Positions 46,923 through 56,280 of a stretch of DNA of 64,000 nt are shown here, piece after piece (positions within the stretch are counted from its first letter, which is position 1; each line of letters begins with the position of its first letter). The notes beneath the pieces are model-generated. The model was not told the DNA's origin and made no database searches. It saw only the letters and a program-made list of their open reading frames with translations. Location: NCBI RefSeq assembly GCF_016937615.1, contig NZ_JAFHKI010000115.1:1-64000 (forward strand). Direction: 5' to 3'. Position numbers and translations under genes: made by a program. Source of the DNA: Pseudomonas lactucae. GTDB taxonomy: Bacteria > Pseudomonadota > Gammaproteobacteria > Pseudomonadales > Pseudomonadaceae.

Positions 46923-47621
46923 TCAGCGGCACACCCACCATCGCCCCATATCCAGATGAAAATGGTTGCGGTGCGCGGCGTTGTAATCCGGGCTCAACAC
47001 CACGTTGAAATCATCACAGGCGCTGTCACGCACCTGACGCAGGAAGCGCGCCTTGTCACCCTCCCCCGGCCAATCCTTGAGCACGCTGATACTGCGCCCA
47101 TCCGCCAGGCGAAACCCGGCGATATCCAAGGCATTGGCCGAGGCATGCTGGCTCAGCCGCCCGTCGGCACGGTTATACATGTTGCGACAGGCAAAGCTGC
47201 CCAAGTGATCGACCCGCGTCACCGCCTGACCAAACACCGCCTCAGCCGCCGGTTGCAAGCTGTGACGCTCGAACAGGGCGAACGCCACGGCCAGCGGGCA
47301 ACTGGCGAGAAAGCTGCTGCTTAACCCGACTGCCGCGCTCTGTACGCGCAAGGTATTGCGCAAGGGGCAGGCCGCGTCGGCAGGCGTATCCGCCTGATGG
47401 CTCACACGCAGACCGGATGTTTCCAACACTTGATCGCACAGCGCGGGATCATCCTGCAGGCGTCCCAGTTTGTAGCGGGTCAGCAGGTTGGGACTGGCGC
47501 GCACGTCCAGCGGTGCCCATGGGTTCCATTCATCGGGCAACGGCAGCCAGCCACGCCATACGCCCATCGCCAGAGCGCCGCCAAGCAGCAGCAATACGCC
47601 CAGCATTTTAAAAAACCGCAC
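46923..47621 (-). CDS. Extensin-like C-domain protein
   Basis: The 232-residue product has one N-terminal membrane anchor (MLGVLLLLGGALAMGVW) and a periplasmic domain. SQHASANALDIAGFRLADGR followed by AAHRNHFHLDMGRWWVCR gives an H-x6-D ... H-x-H pattern like the zinc site of M15-type peptidases. Paired Cys residues suggest disulfides. This type is annotated as extensin family in Proteobacteria; a peptidoglycan-directed role is inferred. It lies 3 bp after the next gene upstream in the same direction. Confidence 0.8.
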   Translation of the reverse strand: MRFFKMLGVLLLLGGALAMGVWRGWLPLPDEWNPWAPLDVRASPNLLTRYKLGRLQDDPALCDQVLETSGLRVSHQADTPADAACPLRNTLRVQSAAVGLSSSFLASCPLAVAFALFERHSLQPAAEAVFGQAVTRVDHLGSFACRNMYNRADGRLSQHASANALDIAGFRLADGRSISVLKDWPGEGDKARFLRQVRDSACDDFNVVLSPDYNAAHRNHFHLDMGRWWVCR

Positions 47622-47624
47622 CGC

Positions 47625-48452
47625 TTAACCCTTGAAAAACTGGTTGGCCTGGCTGAACGGCATTGAGCGCTCGGTAAAGGTGAATGTCCCCGACTCAAAA
47701 ACTTCCTGAGCGGCGCGATAAAACTCGCCATAGGCCGCCAATGCCATCGCCGAGCCAACGCTGATGCGCTTGACGCCCATCGCGCTCAACTGCGCCACGC
47801 TGAGTTTGAGCCCGCCGGACATCAGCACATTCACAGGCTTGGGCGCCACGGCCTTGACCACCGCCAGCACGTCTTCGGCGCTGCGCAGGCCGGGCGCATA
47901 GAGCACGTCGGCACCAGCTTCGGCGTAGGCTTGCAGGCGGCGAATGGTGTCGGGCAAATCCAGGCGGCCATGCAGGAAGTTTTCCGCGCGGGCGGTCAGG
48001 GTGAAGGGGAATGGCAGGCTGCGGGCAGCGGCAACGGCGGCCTCCACGCGCGCGACGCCGAGGCTGAAGGAGTAGATCGGGTCGTGCGCAACGCCCGTGG
48101 CATCTTCGATGGAGCCGCCGACGATGCCCGTGGCCGCAGCACGCAGGATGGTCTGGGCACAGCCTTCGGGGGTGTCACTGAAGCCGTTTTCCAGATCAGC
48201 CGCAACCGGTAGCGCGGTAGCCTGGGCAATCAGGCCGGCGTTGAGCAAGGTGTCTTCCAGGGACAGCGCGCCTTCGGCATCCGGGCGCGCCAGGCTGAAC
48301 GCATAACCGGCGCTGGTGGTGGCCAACGCTTCGAACCCCAGGCTGGCGAGCATCACGGCGGAGCCGGCATCCCATGGGTTGGGCATCACGAACGCGCGGT
48401 CGCGCTCATGCAGGGCCTTGAAGGTTTCGGCGCGAAGGGTTTGGGCATCCAT
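47625..48452 (-). CDS. Isocitrate lyase/PEP mutase-family protein
   Basis: The 275-residue TIM-barrel enzyme starts MDAQTLRAETFKALHERDRA; the 73 upstream codons overlap the DUF72 gene. VMPNPWDAGSAVMLASLGFE and LPVAADLENGFSDTPEGCAQ match the PEP mutase/oxaloacetate decarboxylase-like group, with the metal-binding acidic residues around ADLENG. The substrate cannot be told from sequence; C-C bond cleavage of a 2-oxo or 2-hydroxy acid is likely. Confidence 0.85.
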   Translation of the reverse strand: MDAQTLRAETFKALHERDRAFVMPNPWDAGSAVMLASLGFEALATTSAGYAFSLARPDAEGALSLEDTLLNAGLIAQATALPVAADLENGFSDTPEGCAQTILRAAATGIVGGSIEDATGVAHDPIYSFSLGVARVEAAVAAARSLPFPFTLTARAENFLHGRLDLPDTIRRLQAYAEAGADVLYAPGLRSAEDVLAVVKAVAPKPVNVLMSGGLKLSVAQLSAMGVKRISVGSAMALAAYGEFYRAAQEVFESGTFTFTERSMPFSQANQFFKG

Positions 48453-48478
48453 GGCTGACTCCTGGCGGAAAAAAGAGC

Positions 48479-49339
48479 CTAGAGTAACCCCAGTTGCTCC
48501 GCTTCGGGAGCGCGATCCAACGTCGGCAGCGCCGGCAGGCCTGGCAGGCGCGCCATCAGCCTTTCGTGGAAACGCAGCGCCAGTTGCGCGGCCAGGCGGT
48601 TGTCGGAGGTATGCAAGAACACGTACGGGGTGCGGCCCTCCTCGATCCAACCGGCGATTTTTTCCACCCATGGGACCAGGAAGGGGTCGTTGGCCTCAAG
48701 TTCCGGATGGCCGATAAACCGCACTTGGGGAAACAGCGTCAGCGCGGCCGGGCGTGGTGGCACCTTGGGCTTTTTCGATTGGGCATGCAGCACCGCCGCC
48801 GAGGTGGAGGTGCAACTGAACAGTGCACGCGGGTCAAGGCATATACGCTCCACGCCACGGTCACGCAACAGACGGTTAAGCATGCGCTCGGCATCACCCT
48901 TGGCGAAGAACTCGGGGTGGCGCACTTCCACGGCCATCGGGCGCTCCAGTCCGTCGATAAAACCGGCCAGCTCGCCCAGGCGCTGCGGCGAAAAAGTCGC
49001 CGACAATTGCAGCCACAACGGCGAAACGCGCTCGCCCAATGGGCTCATGAGGCCAACAAAGCTTTCCGCCGCTGGCAACTGCTCACGCAAGTCGCCACCG
49101 TGGCTGATATCACCGGGGAACTTGGCGGTGAAGCGAAAATCATCGGGCATGATCTCGGCCCAGCGCTGCACGGTGGCGGCTGAGGGTCGGGCATAAAACG
49201 TGGTATTGCCTTCAACGGCGTTGAAGACCTGGGAATAGAGGGCGAGATAATCGCTGGAACGGGCATCGGCGGGGTACAGGTACTCGCGCCAAGCGTTTTC
49301 GCTCCAGGATGGGCAACCGATGAAGTAAGGCAGGCGCAT
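48479..49339 (-). CDS. DUF72 family protein
   Basis: The 286-residue protein starts MRLPYFIGCPSWSENAWREY. Family features include NAVEGNTTFYARPSAATVQR, DFRFTAKFPGDISH and TPYVFLHTSDNR. DUF72 proteins have a TIM-barrel fold and no settled activity. The ATG overlaps the stop of the upstream small gene by one base (TGATG), so the two are coupled. Confidence 0.88.
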   Translation of the reverse strand: MRLPYFIGCPSWSENAWREYLYPADARSSDYLALYSQVFNAVEGNTTFYARPSAATVQRWAEIMPDDFRFTAKFPGDISHGGDLREQLPAAESFVGLMSPLGERVSPLWLQLSATFSPQRLGELAGFIDGLERPMAVEVRHPEFFAKGDAERMLNRLLRDRGVERICLDPRALFSCTSTSAAVLHAQSKKPKVPPRPAALTLFPQVRFIGHPELEANDPFLVPWVEKIAGWIEEGRTPYVFLHTSDNRLAAQLALRFHERLMARLPGLPALPTLDRAPEAEQLGLL

Positions 49340-49629
49340 CAAATATGAATGTCGAGGCCCAGCACTTCCATATCCCATTCGACAAAGCCGGCGGTGGTCA
49401 GGTAGCTGGCCAGGGCGGTGGCGACGCTTTTGCTCATGGAGCGCGGGAAGACCATATCTTGCTGACGGGCTGGCAGGCCGCTGATGCGTGCTTGAGAACT
49501 GGCCTGCGCGTCGGACTGCACCTCAATGAAGTCCGGCGAATCTTCGACGGAGTCGTCTACCGTGACGTTTGCCTTGCGTGGCTTACGCTTGATTGGGTAC
49601 GACTGTGAGGAAAATCCATCAATACGCAT
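49339..49629 (-). CDS. Small hypothetical protein
   Basis: The 96-residue product (MRIDGFSSQSYPIKRKPRKA at the start) is unrecognised. The N-terminal half is polar and low in complexity, and the C-terminal half (SKSVATALASYLTTAGFVEW) may fold as helices. It has no signal peptide and no Cys. It overlaps the DUF72 gene by one base. The N-terminal motif SSQSYPIKR recalls short cell-surface or secreted small proteins, but no function is proposed. Confidence 0.72.
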   Translation of the reverse strand: MRIDGFSSQSYPIKRKPRKANVTVDDSVEDSPDFIEVQSDAQASSQARISGLPARQQDMVFPRSMSKSVATALASYLTTAGFVEWDMEVLGLDIHI

Positions 49630-49789
49630 AGGCGCGAACTCGCTATCAGTAATGGCATTTTGGCAGCACTGTCCGTCGCGCGCAAATGCTCTGGTGATAA
49701 CTAGAACACATAATTTGAAAAAGGTTTAAAAACAGCGGCAAATTCTGACGATTGGCGACTTTTAGCCCAAATTGCCATCATTTTTGGCG

Positions 49790-50476
49790 TCAAATAATCC
49801 CTCTTTCCGCCTTGGTCTGCGCAACCTTGTCACGCAAGTACACCGGTGCGGCCTGATCGGCAGGTATCGCCTCGCCACGCTCGAAAGCAAAACGCGCCAG
49901 GGTCAGCAGGTCTTCGGCATGAGGCAGCATTGTGGCGTCCTGGCCAGCCAGCTGCACGCCGATACGCTCGCCATAGCCCCAGCCGGTGCCAGCCCCGAAC
50001 CAATCACCGCTGGCGTCCTCAGGCAATACCGACGACTCCGGTGGCTGCACCGCCTCTACTCCCACCAGGCGCATCTCGCCCGCCGTTTCGCGATAGCAGC
50101 CCCAATAGACCTCATCCATCCGCGCATCGATGGCCGCGGCCACTTGCGAGGCACCGTGTTCACGCAACGCACGCTGGGCCAGTACCGCCAGGTTGGACAC
50201 CGGCAATACCGGACGCTCCAGCGCAAAGGCAAGGCCTTGCACCACGCCAATGGCGATGCGCACACCGGTGAACGCACCCGGGCCACGGCCGAAGGCGATG
50301 GCGTCGACCGCCGCCAGGGTGGTGCCGGCGTCTTCGAGAAGCTGCTTGATCATGGGCAACAGCTTCTGGGCGTGCAGGCGCGGGATCACCTCGTAGTGGC
50401 TGGTTACTTTGCCGTTGTGCAGCAAGGCAACGGAGCAAGCTTCAGTCGCGGTATCCAGGGCCAGCAGGATGCTCAT
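49790..50476 (-). CDS. tsaB: tRNA t6A37 synthesis protein TsaB
   Basis: TsaB (228 residues) is the ASKHA-fold partner of TsaD in making threonylcarbamoyladenosine on tRNA, the substrate of the TcdA enzyme also found here. The start MSILLALDTATEACSVALLH is the family N-terminus. GRGPGAFTGVRIAIGVVQGL near residue 67 is the other conserved block. A seven-codon upstream extension is rejected. Confidence 0.94.
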   Translation of the reverse strand: MSILLALDTATEACSVALLHNGKVTSHYEVIPRLHAQKLLPMIKQLLEDAGTTLAAVDAIAFGRGPGAFTGVRIAIGVVQGLAFALERPVLPVSNLAVLAQRALREHGASQVAAAIDARMDEVYWGCYRETAGEMRLVGVEAVQPPESSVLPEDASGDWFGAGTGWGYGERIGVQLAGQDATMLPHAEDLLTLARFAFERGEAIPADQAAPVYLRDKVAQTKAERGII

Positions 50477-50563
50477 CGGTGTGGGTGTCCAAGTCAAAAA
50501 AGTGCGCCAGTATAAACAACAACGGCCCGCAAGCGGGCGTTGTGTATGAAGCGGATCGAAGGA

Positions 50564-51211
50564 TCAGCTCAGTGCCTGCAGCACCTTGGCAGTGATCGCT
50601 TCCACCGAACCCACGCCAGGGATGTGGCTGTACTTCGGCTTGCCCTGGGCAGCGGACAGCTTCTGGTAAAAGTCCACCAGCGGCTTGGTCTGCGAGTGGT
50701 AGACCGACAGGCGATGACGCACGGTTTCTTCCGTGTCGTCTTTACGCTGCACCAGGTCTTCACCGGTGACATCGTCCTTGCCTTCAACCTTCGGCGGGTT
50801 GTAGACGACGTGGTACACGCGGCCCGAGCCTTCGTGAACGCGACGCCCGGCAATGCGCTGGACGATTTCTTCGTCTTCAACGGCGATTTCGACCACGGCG
50901 TCCAGCTCGACACCAGCCTTCACCAGGGCTTCAGCCTGGGGAATGGTGCGTGGGAAACCATCGAACAGGAAACCGTTCTTGCAGTCTTCCTGACTGATGC
51001 GTTCCTTGACCAGGTTGATGATCAGGTCATCGGAAACCAGGCCGCCGCTGTCCATCACGCTCTTGGCGATCAGGCCCAGCTCGGTGCCGGCCTTGACGGC
51101 CGCACGCAGCATGTCGCCGGTGGAGATTTGTGGAATGCCGAATTTTTCGGTGATGAACTTTGCCTGAGTACCTTTACCGGCCCCGGGAGCTCCCAGCAGA
51201 ATGACGCGCAT
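50564..51211 (-). CDS. adk: Adenylate kinase
   Basis: Adk (215 residues) interconverts ATP + AMP and 2 ADP. The P-loop GAPGAGKGTQA starts at residue 7, GFLFDGFPRTIPQAEAL holds the AMP/LID hinge, and the LID is the long form (GRRVHEGSGRVYHVVYNPPK). The start MRVILLGAPGAGKGTQ follows AGGAG on the minus strand. It precedes tsaB by 87 bp. Confidence 0.97.
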   Translation of the reverse strand: MRVILLGAPGAGKGTQAKFITEKFGIPQISTGDMLRAAVKAGTELGLIAKSVMDSGGLVSDDLIINLVKERISQEDCKNGFLFDGFPRTIPQAEALVKAGVELDAVVEIAVEDEEIVQRIAGRRVHEGSGRVYHVVYNPPKVEGKDDVTGEDLVQRKDDTEETVRHRLSVYHSQTKPLVDFYQKLSAAQGKPKYSHIPGVGSVEAITAKVLQALS

Positions 51212-51440
51212 CGATGTGCTCCTCAATTTTTTATAGAGATGACGCTCGGATTCGCCACGTGGGGGCAAATCTCGTAGAAATACGGCTCGTAAAAATAGGA
51301 TTCGGGCCGCACAAACGGCCAAAGGCTGATCAAGATACACAGCAGGCCTTAACCACACAAGCCGCCAAAAGTCGCAGGAACCCGTGCTGCGTATGCGCCA
51401 TAGGTAGGGTGTGCCTGGGTGCAACCCAACCGTTCAAACA

Positions 51441-51466
51441 ACGACCGCCCGTTTCGGGGCGGTCGT
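51441..51466 (-). terminator. Terminator after ppc
   Basis: ACGACCGCCC / GGGCGGTCGT pair over 10 bp with a 6-nt loop, and a T-rich stretch follows on the minus strand. It lies 40 bp beyond the ppc stop. Confidence 0.75.
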
Positions 51467-51506
51467 CGCGGTTTAGCTGCAAGCCGTTGAGAACACGCAA
51501 AAAACC

Positions 51507-54151
51507 TCAGCCGGTGTTGCGCAAACCGGCGGCGATACCGGCCACGCAGACCAGCAGCGCCTGTTCCAGAGGGCTGTCCTGTGCCGCTTCCTGTTGACGC
51601 GAACGTGCCAACAACTCGGCCTGCAACAAGTGCAAGGGGTCGAGGTAGGTGTTGCGCAGGCGGATGAACTCCAGGGTGTCGGGGCTATGGGCCAGCAGTT
51701 GCGACTGGCCGGTCAGGCCGAGCACCACGCCACAGGCCTGCGACAATAGGTCGCGCAAATGCGCTCCCAATGGCAACAGGTCGGACTGCACCAAGCGCTC
51801 ATCGTACAAACGCGCGATATCGGCGTCGGCCTTGGCCAACACCATTTCCAGCATATCGATGCGGGTACGGAAGAATGGCCACTGCTCGCGCATCTGCCCC
51901 AGCAATTGGCCTTCGCCGCGCGCCAGGGCCTTGCTCAACGCAGCTTCCCAGCCGAGCCACGCTGGCAGCATCAGGCGGGTCTGGGTCCAGCCGAAGATCC
52001 ACGGAATGGCCCGCAGGCTTTCTATACCGCCGGCACGACGCTTGGCCGGGCGGCTGCCCAATGGCAAACGGCCGAGTTCCCGCTCCGGCGTGGACTGGCG
52101 GAAATACTCGACGAATTGCGGATTTTCCCGCACGACGGCGCGGTAGGCACTGACACCATCCGCCGCCAATTCGTCCATCAAATGTCGCCACGCTGGCTCC
52201 GGTGGTGGCGGCGGCAATAATGTCGCCTCCAGCACGCCGCCAGGTACAGATTGAGGTTCTGTTCGGCGATGTCCGGCAGGCCGAACTTGAAGCGGATCAT
52301 CTCGCCTTGCTCAGTGGTGCGGAACCGCCCCGCCACCGAACCCGGCGGCTGCGACAGGATTGCCGCGTGGGCCGGGCCGCCGCCACGCCCGACGGTGCCG
52401 CCGCGACCATGGAACAACAGCAGTTCCACCTGTTGCTCGCGGCAGATATCCACCAGCCGCTCCTGCGCCCGATACTGCGCCCAGGCGGCGGCGGTGGTGC
52501 CGGCATCCTTGGCCGAGTCGGAGTAGCCGATCATCACTTCCTGCGGGCCCTGCAACCGCGCGCGGTAACCTGGCAGCAACAACAGCTGCTCGATCACAGG
52601 GCCGGCGTTATCCAGGTCGGCCAGGGTTTCGAACAGCGGCACGACGCGCATCGGCCGTTGCACGCCCGACTCTTTAAGCAGCAGTTGCACGGCCAGCACA
52701 TCCGACGCCGCGCCGGCCATGGAGATGACGTACGAACCCAACGAACCCGCTGGTGCGGCAGCGATTTCCTTGCAGGTATTCAACACTTCAGCGGTATCCG
52801 CCGAGGGCTTGAAATAACCCGGCAGCAGCGGTCGACGGTTGGCCAGTTCCTTCATCAAAAAGCTGATACGTGCAGCTTCGTCCCAGTCCTCATAGCGACC
52901 CAGGCCCAGGTAATCGGTGATTTCGGTCATGGCCGCGCAATGGCGGCTGGCGTCCTGCCGAACATCCAGGCGTACCAGGAACAAGCCAAAGGTCACGGCC
53001 CGGCGCAGGCAGTCGAGCAACGGGCCATCGGCGATCACGCCCATGCCGCACTCATGCAGCGACTGGTAGCACAGCTCCAGCGGCTCCAACAGGTCGCGGT
53101 TGTTCTGCAGCACCTCGGCCGGTGCAGGCGTGTTGCTGCCCAACGCGGTATGGGCCCACTGGCGCGTGGCACGCAGACGTTCGCGAAGCTGCTTGAGCAG
53201 GCTGCGGTAGGGTTCGACGCTGTCACCGACCTTGGCCTGCAACGCCGGGCTGGCCTTTTGCATCGACAGCTCGGAGGCCAGGTGGTCGATATCGCGCAAG
53301 TACAAATCGGCGGCCATCCAGCGCGCCAGCAGCAGCACTTCGCGGGTGACCGGCGCGGTGACATTCGGGTTGCCGTCGCGATCACCGCCCATCCAGGAAG
53401 CAAAGCGAATCGGCGCCGCCTCAAGCGGCAGGCGCAGGCCAGTGGCGGCATGCAAGGCCTGGTCAGCCTTGCGCAGATAACTGGGGATGGCGTGCCACAG
53501 CGAATGCTCGATGACGGCAAAGCCCCATTTGGCTTCATCCACCGGGGTGGGCCGGGTACGGCGGATTTCTTCGGTGTGCCAGGCTTCGGCGATCAGTCGT
53601 TGCAGGCGCTGACGGATCTGTTCGCGTTCGGCTGTGGTGAGGTCGCGGTGATCCTGCAGCGCCAGTTGCGCGGCAATCGCGTCGTATTTCTGGATCAGGG
53701 TACGGCGCGCCACTTCGGTGGGGTGGGCGGTGAGCACCAGTTCGATCTCCAGGCGGCCCAACTGGCGGGCCAGGGATTCGTTGCTGTGGCCTTCGCGTTG
53801 CAGGCGGGCCAGCAACTCCGGCAATACTCGGGACTCGAAGGGCGCCGGTTGCGACTCGTCGCGCCGATGGATCAACTGGTACTGCTCAGCGATATTGGCC
53901 AGGTTGAGGAACTGGTTGAACGCCCGCGCCACCGGCAGCAGTTCGTCTTCCTGCAACTGGTTGAGGCGGGTGCTCAGTTCATCACCGGCGGCTTTCTCGG
54001 AAACGGCTCCACGGCGATCCGCCTTGGCGCCTTTGCGGATCTGCTCGATCTTGTCGAGAAAGTCATCGCCGTACTGCTCTCGAATGGTATTGCCCAGCAG
54101 TTCACCCAGCAGGTGAACATCCTCACGCAAGCGTGCATCGATATCACTCAT
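51507..54151 (-). CDS. ppc: Phosphoenolpyruvate carboxylase, split by an apparent frameshift
   Basis: Ppc carboxylates PEP to oxaloacetate, refilling the TCA cycle. The upstream frame starts MSDIDARLREDVHLLGELLG and has VLTAHPTEVARRTLIQKYD (catalytic His) and FHGRGGTVGRGGGPAHAAIL. It loses frame after QNLNLYLAA near 52235. The next frame resumes at VLEATLLPPPPPEPAWRHLM and ends in the family signature AAGLRNTG. Restoring one base joins them into about 881 residues. The signature ends and conserved blocks are intact, so a base-call error is likely. Confidence 0.92.
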
Positions 54152-54334
54152 CAGCCAATCTCCAGCCAGAAATCCGGGACGCGCAGGTTTGCCAGAGTGC
54201 CGCCAGCTTGGTTTTATGACAAGACTTTAAACCTTGCGACTTGCAGCTAGTCTCAACTGTGAGCCGTCACGCTTGTCAGCGTGGCGACCGGTCACTCATC
54301 ACCGTCCGCCAGCGCGGGCTTTATTGAGGTTGCC

Positions 54335-54679
54335 ATGAAAATCCGAGAACTGGCCCAGCATTGGGAAGAGAACGCCAAGGGCCGCCTGACAGAAACCAAA
54401 TATGCGATCCACCTGGATGTTGAGGCCGCCGCGCGGCTGGCGGCCATCGCCGAAATGTACCCCAAGCGCCATCCCGAAGCGTTGCTCGGCGAGCTGATCG
54501 GCGCCGCCCTCGAAGAGCTGGAAGCCAGCTTTCCGTACATCAAGGGTCAGCAGGTCATCGCCACCGATGAAGAGGGTGACCCGCTCTACGAAGACGTCGG
54601 CCCTACGCCCCGCTTCCTGACCTTATCGCGCCGCTATCTGCATGATTTATCAGCCGGTTCCGACGAACCCAAGCACTGA
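54335..54679 (+). CDS. Conserved hypothetical protein
   Basis: The 114-residue product starts MKIRELAQHWEENAKGRLTE after a TGAGGT ribosome site. It is acidic and helical (VEAAARLAAIAEMYPKRHPE; GELIGAALEELEASFPYIKG), with no signal peptide. A similar gene is found at this place in other Pseudomonas genomes, next to ppc, and its function is unknown. Confidence 0.82.
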   Translation: MKIRELAQHWEENAKGRLTETKYAIHLDVEAAARLAAIAEMYPKRHPEALLGELIGAALEELEASFPYIKGQQVIATDEEGDPLYEDVGPTPRFLTLSRRYLHDLSAGSDEPKH

Positions 54680-54821
54680 CCGAGATTCACCAAACCCGTT
54701 AAACCCCTGGTATTCCGGGCCTCTCCCGAGGCTCGGCGTACTCCTGCGCGGGGCAAAAGTTCCATTTTTTTACGCTGACCGATCAGTCAGGTATTTTTTT
54801 AGGCAAATCGCCATCCTCGCT

Positions 54822-54849
54822 GAACTATTCAAAAAAGCCGTCGGTCACA
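54822..54849 (+). promoter_or_regulatory. Candidate AlgU (sigma-22) promoter for the lptF operon
   Basis: GAACTA (54822-54827), 17 bp, then TCACA (54845-54849) resembles the AlgU/RpoE promoter form GAACTT-N16/17-TCTGA. It lies about 115 bp before the first gene of the lipoprotein-lptF pair. LptF is AlgU-dependent in P. aeruginosa, which supports the reading; the -10 match is only partial. Confidence 0.45.
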
Positions 54850-54963
54850 GCCAGTAAGCCATCACTTGGAACGGCCGTTTGAAAGGGTATTTCGAGCATT
54901 ACCGCCGGGCCCGAAGCCGTTCGCCAATCGAGATGGATTTTGAAGTTTTTCAGGAGTTATCCA

Positions 54964-55389
54964 ATGGAGTTGAAGACGATGAAGACCAGCACTGCCAAAT
55001 CCTCGTTTAACCACCTGCGCGGGCTTAAATTGGCCGCGCTGGCAATCGGCACCAGCTTCGTTCTGGCGGGCTGCGCCGGCAACCCTCCGACCGAGCAATA
55101 CGCAGTAACGCAGTCTGCGGTGAACAGCGCAGTCAGCGCCGGCGGCACCGAGTATGCGGCCGTAGAAATGAAGTCGGCCCAGGACAAGCTCAAGCAAGCT
55201 GAAATCGCTATGCACGACAAGAACTATGAAGAAGCCCGCCGCCTGGCCGAACAAGCCGAGTGGGATGCTCGCGTTGCAGAGCGTAAGGCCCAGGCCGCCA
55301 AGGCTGATCAGGCGGTGAAGGATTCCCAGAAGGCTGTCGACGAGTTGCGTAAGGAAGGCATGCGCCCGGCTGCTATCCAGCAGAAATAA
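54964..55389 (+). CDS. DUF4398-type lipoprotein
   Basis: The 141-residue product starts MELKTMKTSTAKSSFNHLRG after CAGGAG (54950-54955). A start five codons later (MKTSTAKS) is also possible. A signal segment ends in the lipobox LAGC. The mature part is helical and rich in Ala, Lys and Glu (AQDKLKQAEIAMHDKNYEEA), typical of the DUF4398 coiled-coil family. It is followed 55 bp later by the OmpA-like gene, and the pair is conserved in Pseudomonas. Confidence 0.88.
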   Translation: MELKTMKTSTAKSSFNHLRGLKLAALAIGTSFVLAGCAGNPPTEQYAVTQSAVNSAVSAGGTEYAAVEMKSAQDKLKQAEIAMHDKNYEEARRLAEQAEWDARVAERKAQAAKADQAVKDSQKAVDELRKEGMRPAAIQQK

Positions 55390-55444
55390 GCCGCTTGCCG
55401 TAACCGCACCGCACCCGATATCGAATTGAAAGGACGACACGATT

Positions 55445-56230
55445 ATGCGTAAACAATTGATGATCCCTGCCCTGCTGGCAATGAGCGTTGCTCTGGCCGC
55501 GTGCTCCACCCCGCCGAACGCGAACCTGGAAAATGCACGGACCAATTTCTCGGCCCTGCAGGCCAACCCGAACGCCACCAAGGTAGCGGCCCTTGAAACC
55601 AAGGACGCACAAGACTGGCTGGACAAGGCTGACAAGGCCTACCGCGACAAGGAAGACCAGAAGAAGGTCGACCAACTGGCCTACCTGACCAACCAGCGTG
55701 TTGAAGTGGCCAAAGACACCATCGCGCTGCGCGAGTCCGAAGCCAAGTTGAAGAACGCCGGCGACGAACGTGCCCGCGCTCTGCTGGACGCCCGTGATGC
55801 GCAAATCAAGCAATTGCAGGACAGCCTGAACGCCAAGCAAACCGATCGCGGCACGCTGGTGACCTTTGGCGACGTGCTGTTTGCCACCAACAAGTCCGAC
55901 CTGAAATCCACGGGGCTGGTGAATATCACCAAACTGGCGCAGTTCCTGCGCGACAACCCGGACCGTAAAGTGATTGTCGAGGGCTACACCGACAGCACCG
56001 GTTCCGATTCGTACAACCAGAGCCTGTCCGAGCGCCGTGCGGCCTCCGTACAACGTGCACTGGCCCAGCAAGGCGTGGATATCTCGCGCATCGTGACCCA
56101 GGGTTACGGCAAGGAATACCCGGTTGCCGATAACGGCAGCGTGTCGGGCCGCGCCATGAATCGTCGTGTGGAAGTGACCATTTCCAATGACAACCAGCCG
56201 GTCAAGCCGCGTTCGTCGATGGCGAACTGA
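55445..56230 (+). CDS. lptF: OmpA-family lipoprotein LptF
   Basis: The 261-residue outer membrane lipoprotein starts MRKQLMIPALLAMSVALAAC with lipid attachment at Cys20. A helical N-terminal region leads to a C-terminal OmpA-like peptidoglycan-binding domain (about residues 135-245; VIVEGYTDSTGSDSYNQSLS, SERRAASVQRALAQQG, GRAMNRRVEV). Its P. aeruginosa counterpart, lipotoxin F, is AlgU-dependent and aids oxidative stress resistance and adhesion. A strong terminator follows. Confidence 0.9.
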   Translation: MRKQLMIPALLAMSVALAACSTPPNANLENARTNFSALQANPNATKVAALETKDAQDWLDKADKAYRDKEDQKKVDQLAYLTNQRVEVAKDTIALRESEAKLKNAGDERARALLDARDAQIKQLQDSLNAKQTDRGTLVTFGDVLFATNKSDLKSTGLVNITKLAQFLRDNPDRKVIVEGYTDSTGSDSYNQSLSERRAASVQRALAQQGVDISRIVTQGYGKEYPVADNGSVSGRAMNRRVEVTISNDNQPVKPRSSMAN

Positions 56231-56243
56231 TCGAACGGCACTG

Positions 56244-56275
56244 AAAAAAAACCCACCTGACGGTGGGTTTTTTTT
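56244..56275 (+). terminator. Terminator after lptF
   Basis: AAAACCCACC / GGTGGGTTTT with a short loop and eight T forms a classic rho-independent terminator 14 bp past the lptF stop. Its A-rich left flank could also serve the convergent gene at 56281. Confidence 0.92.
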
Positions 56276-56280
56276 GCTTG

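Noticed and set aside
52202..54250. 682-codon plus-strand open frame over ppc
   Set aside because: It is antisense to conserved PEP carboxylase sequence.
54775..54790. CTGAC...GTCAG inverted repeat as an operator
   Set aside because: Five-base arms are too short to claim without comparison; the AlgU-like site nearby explains the region better.
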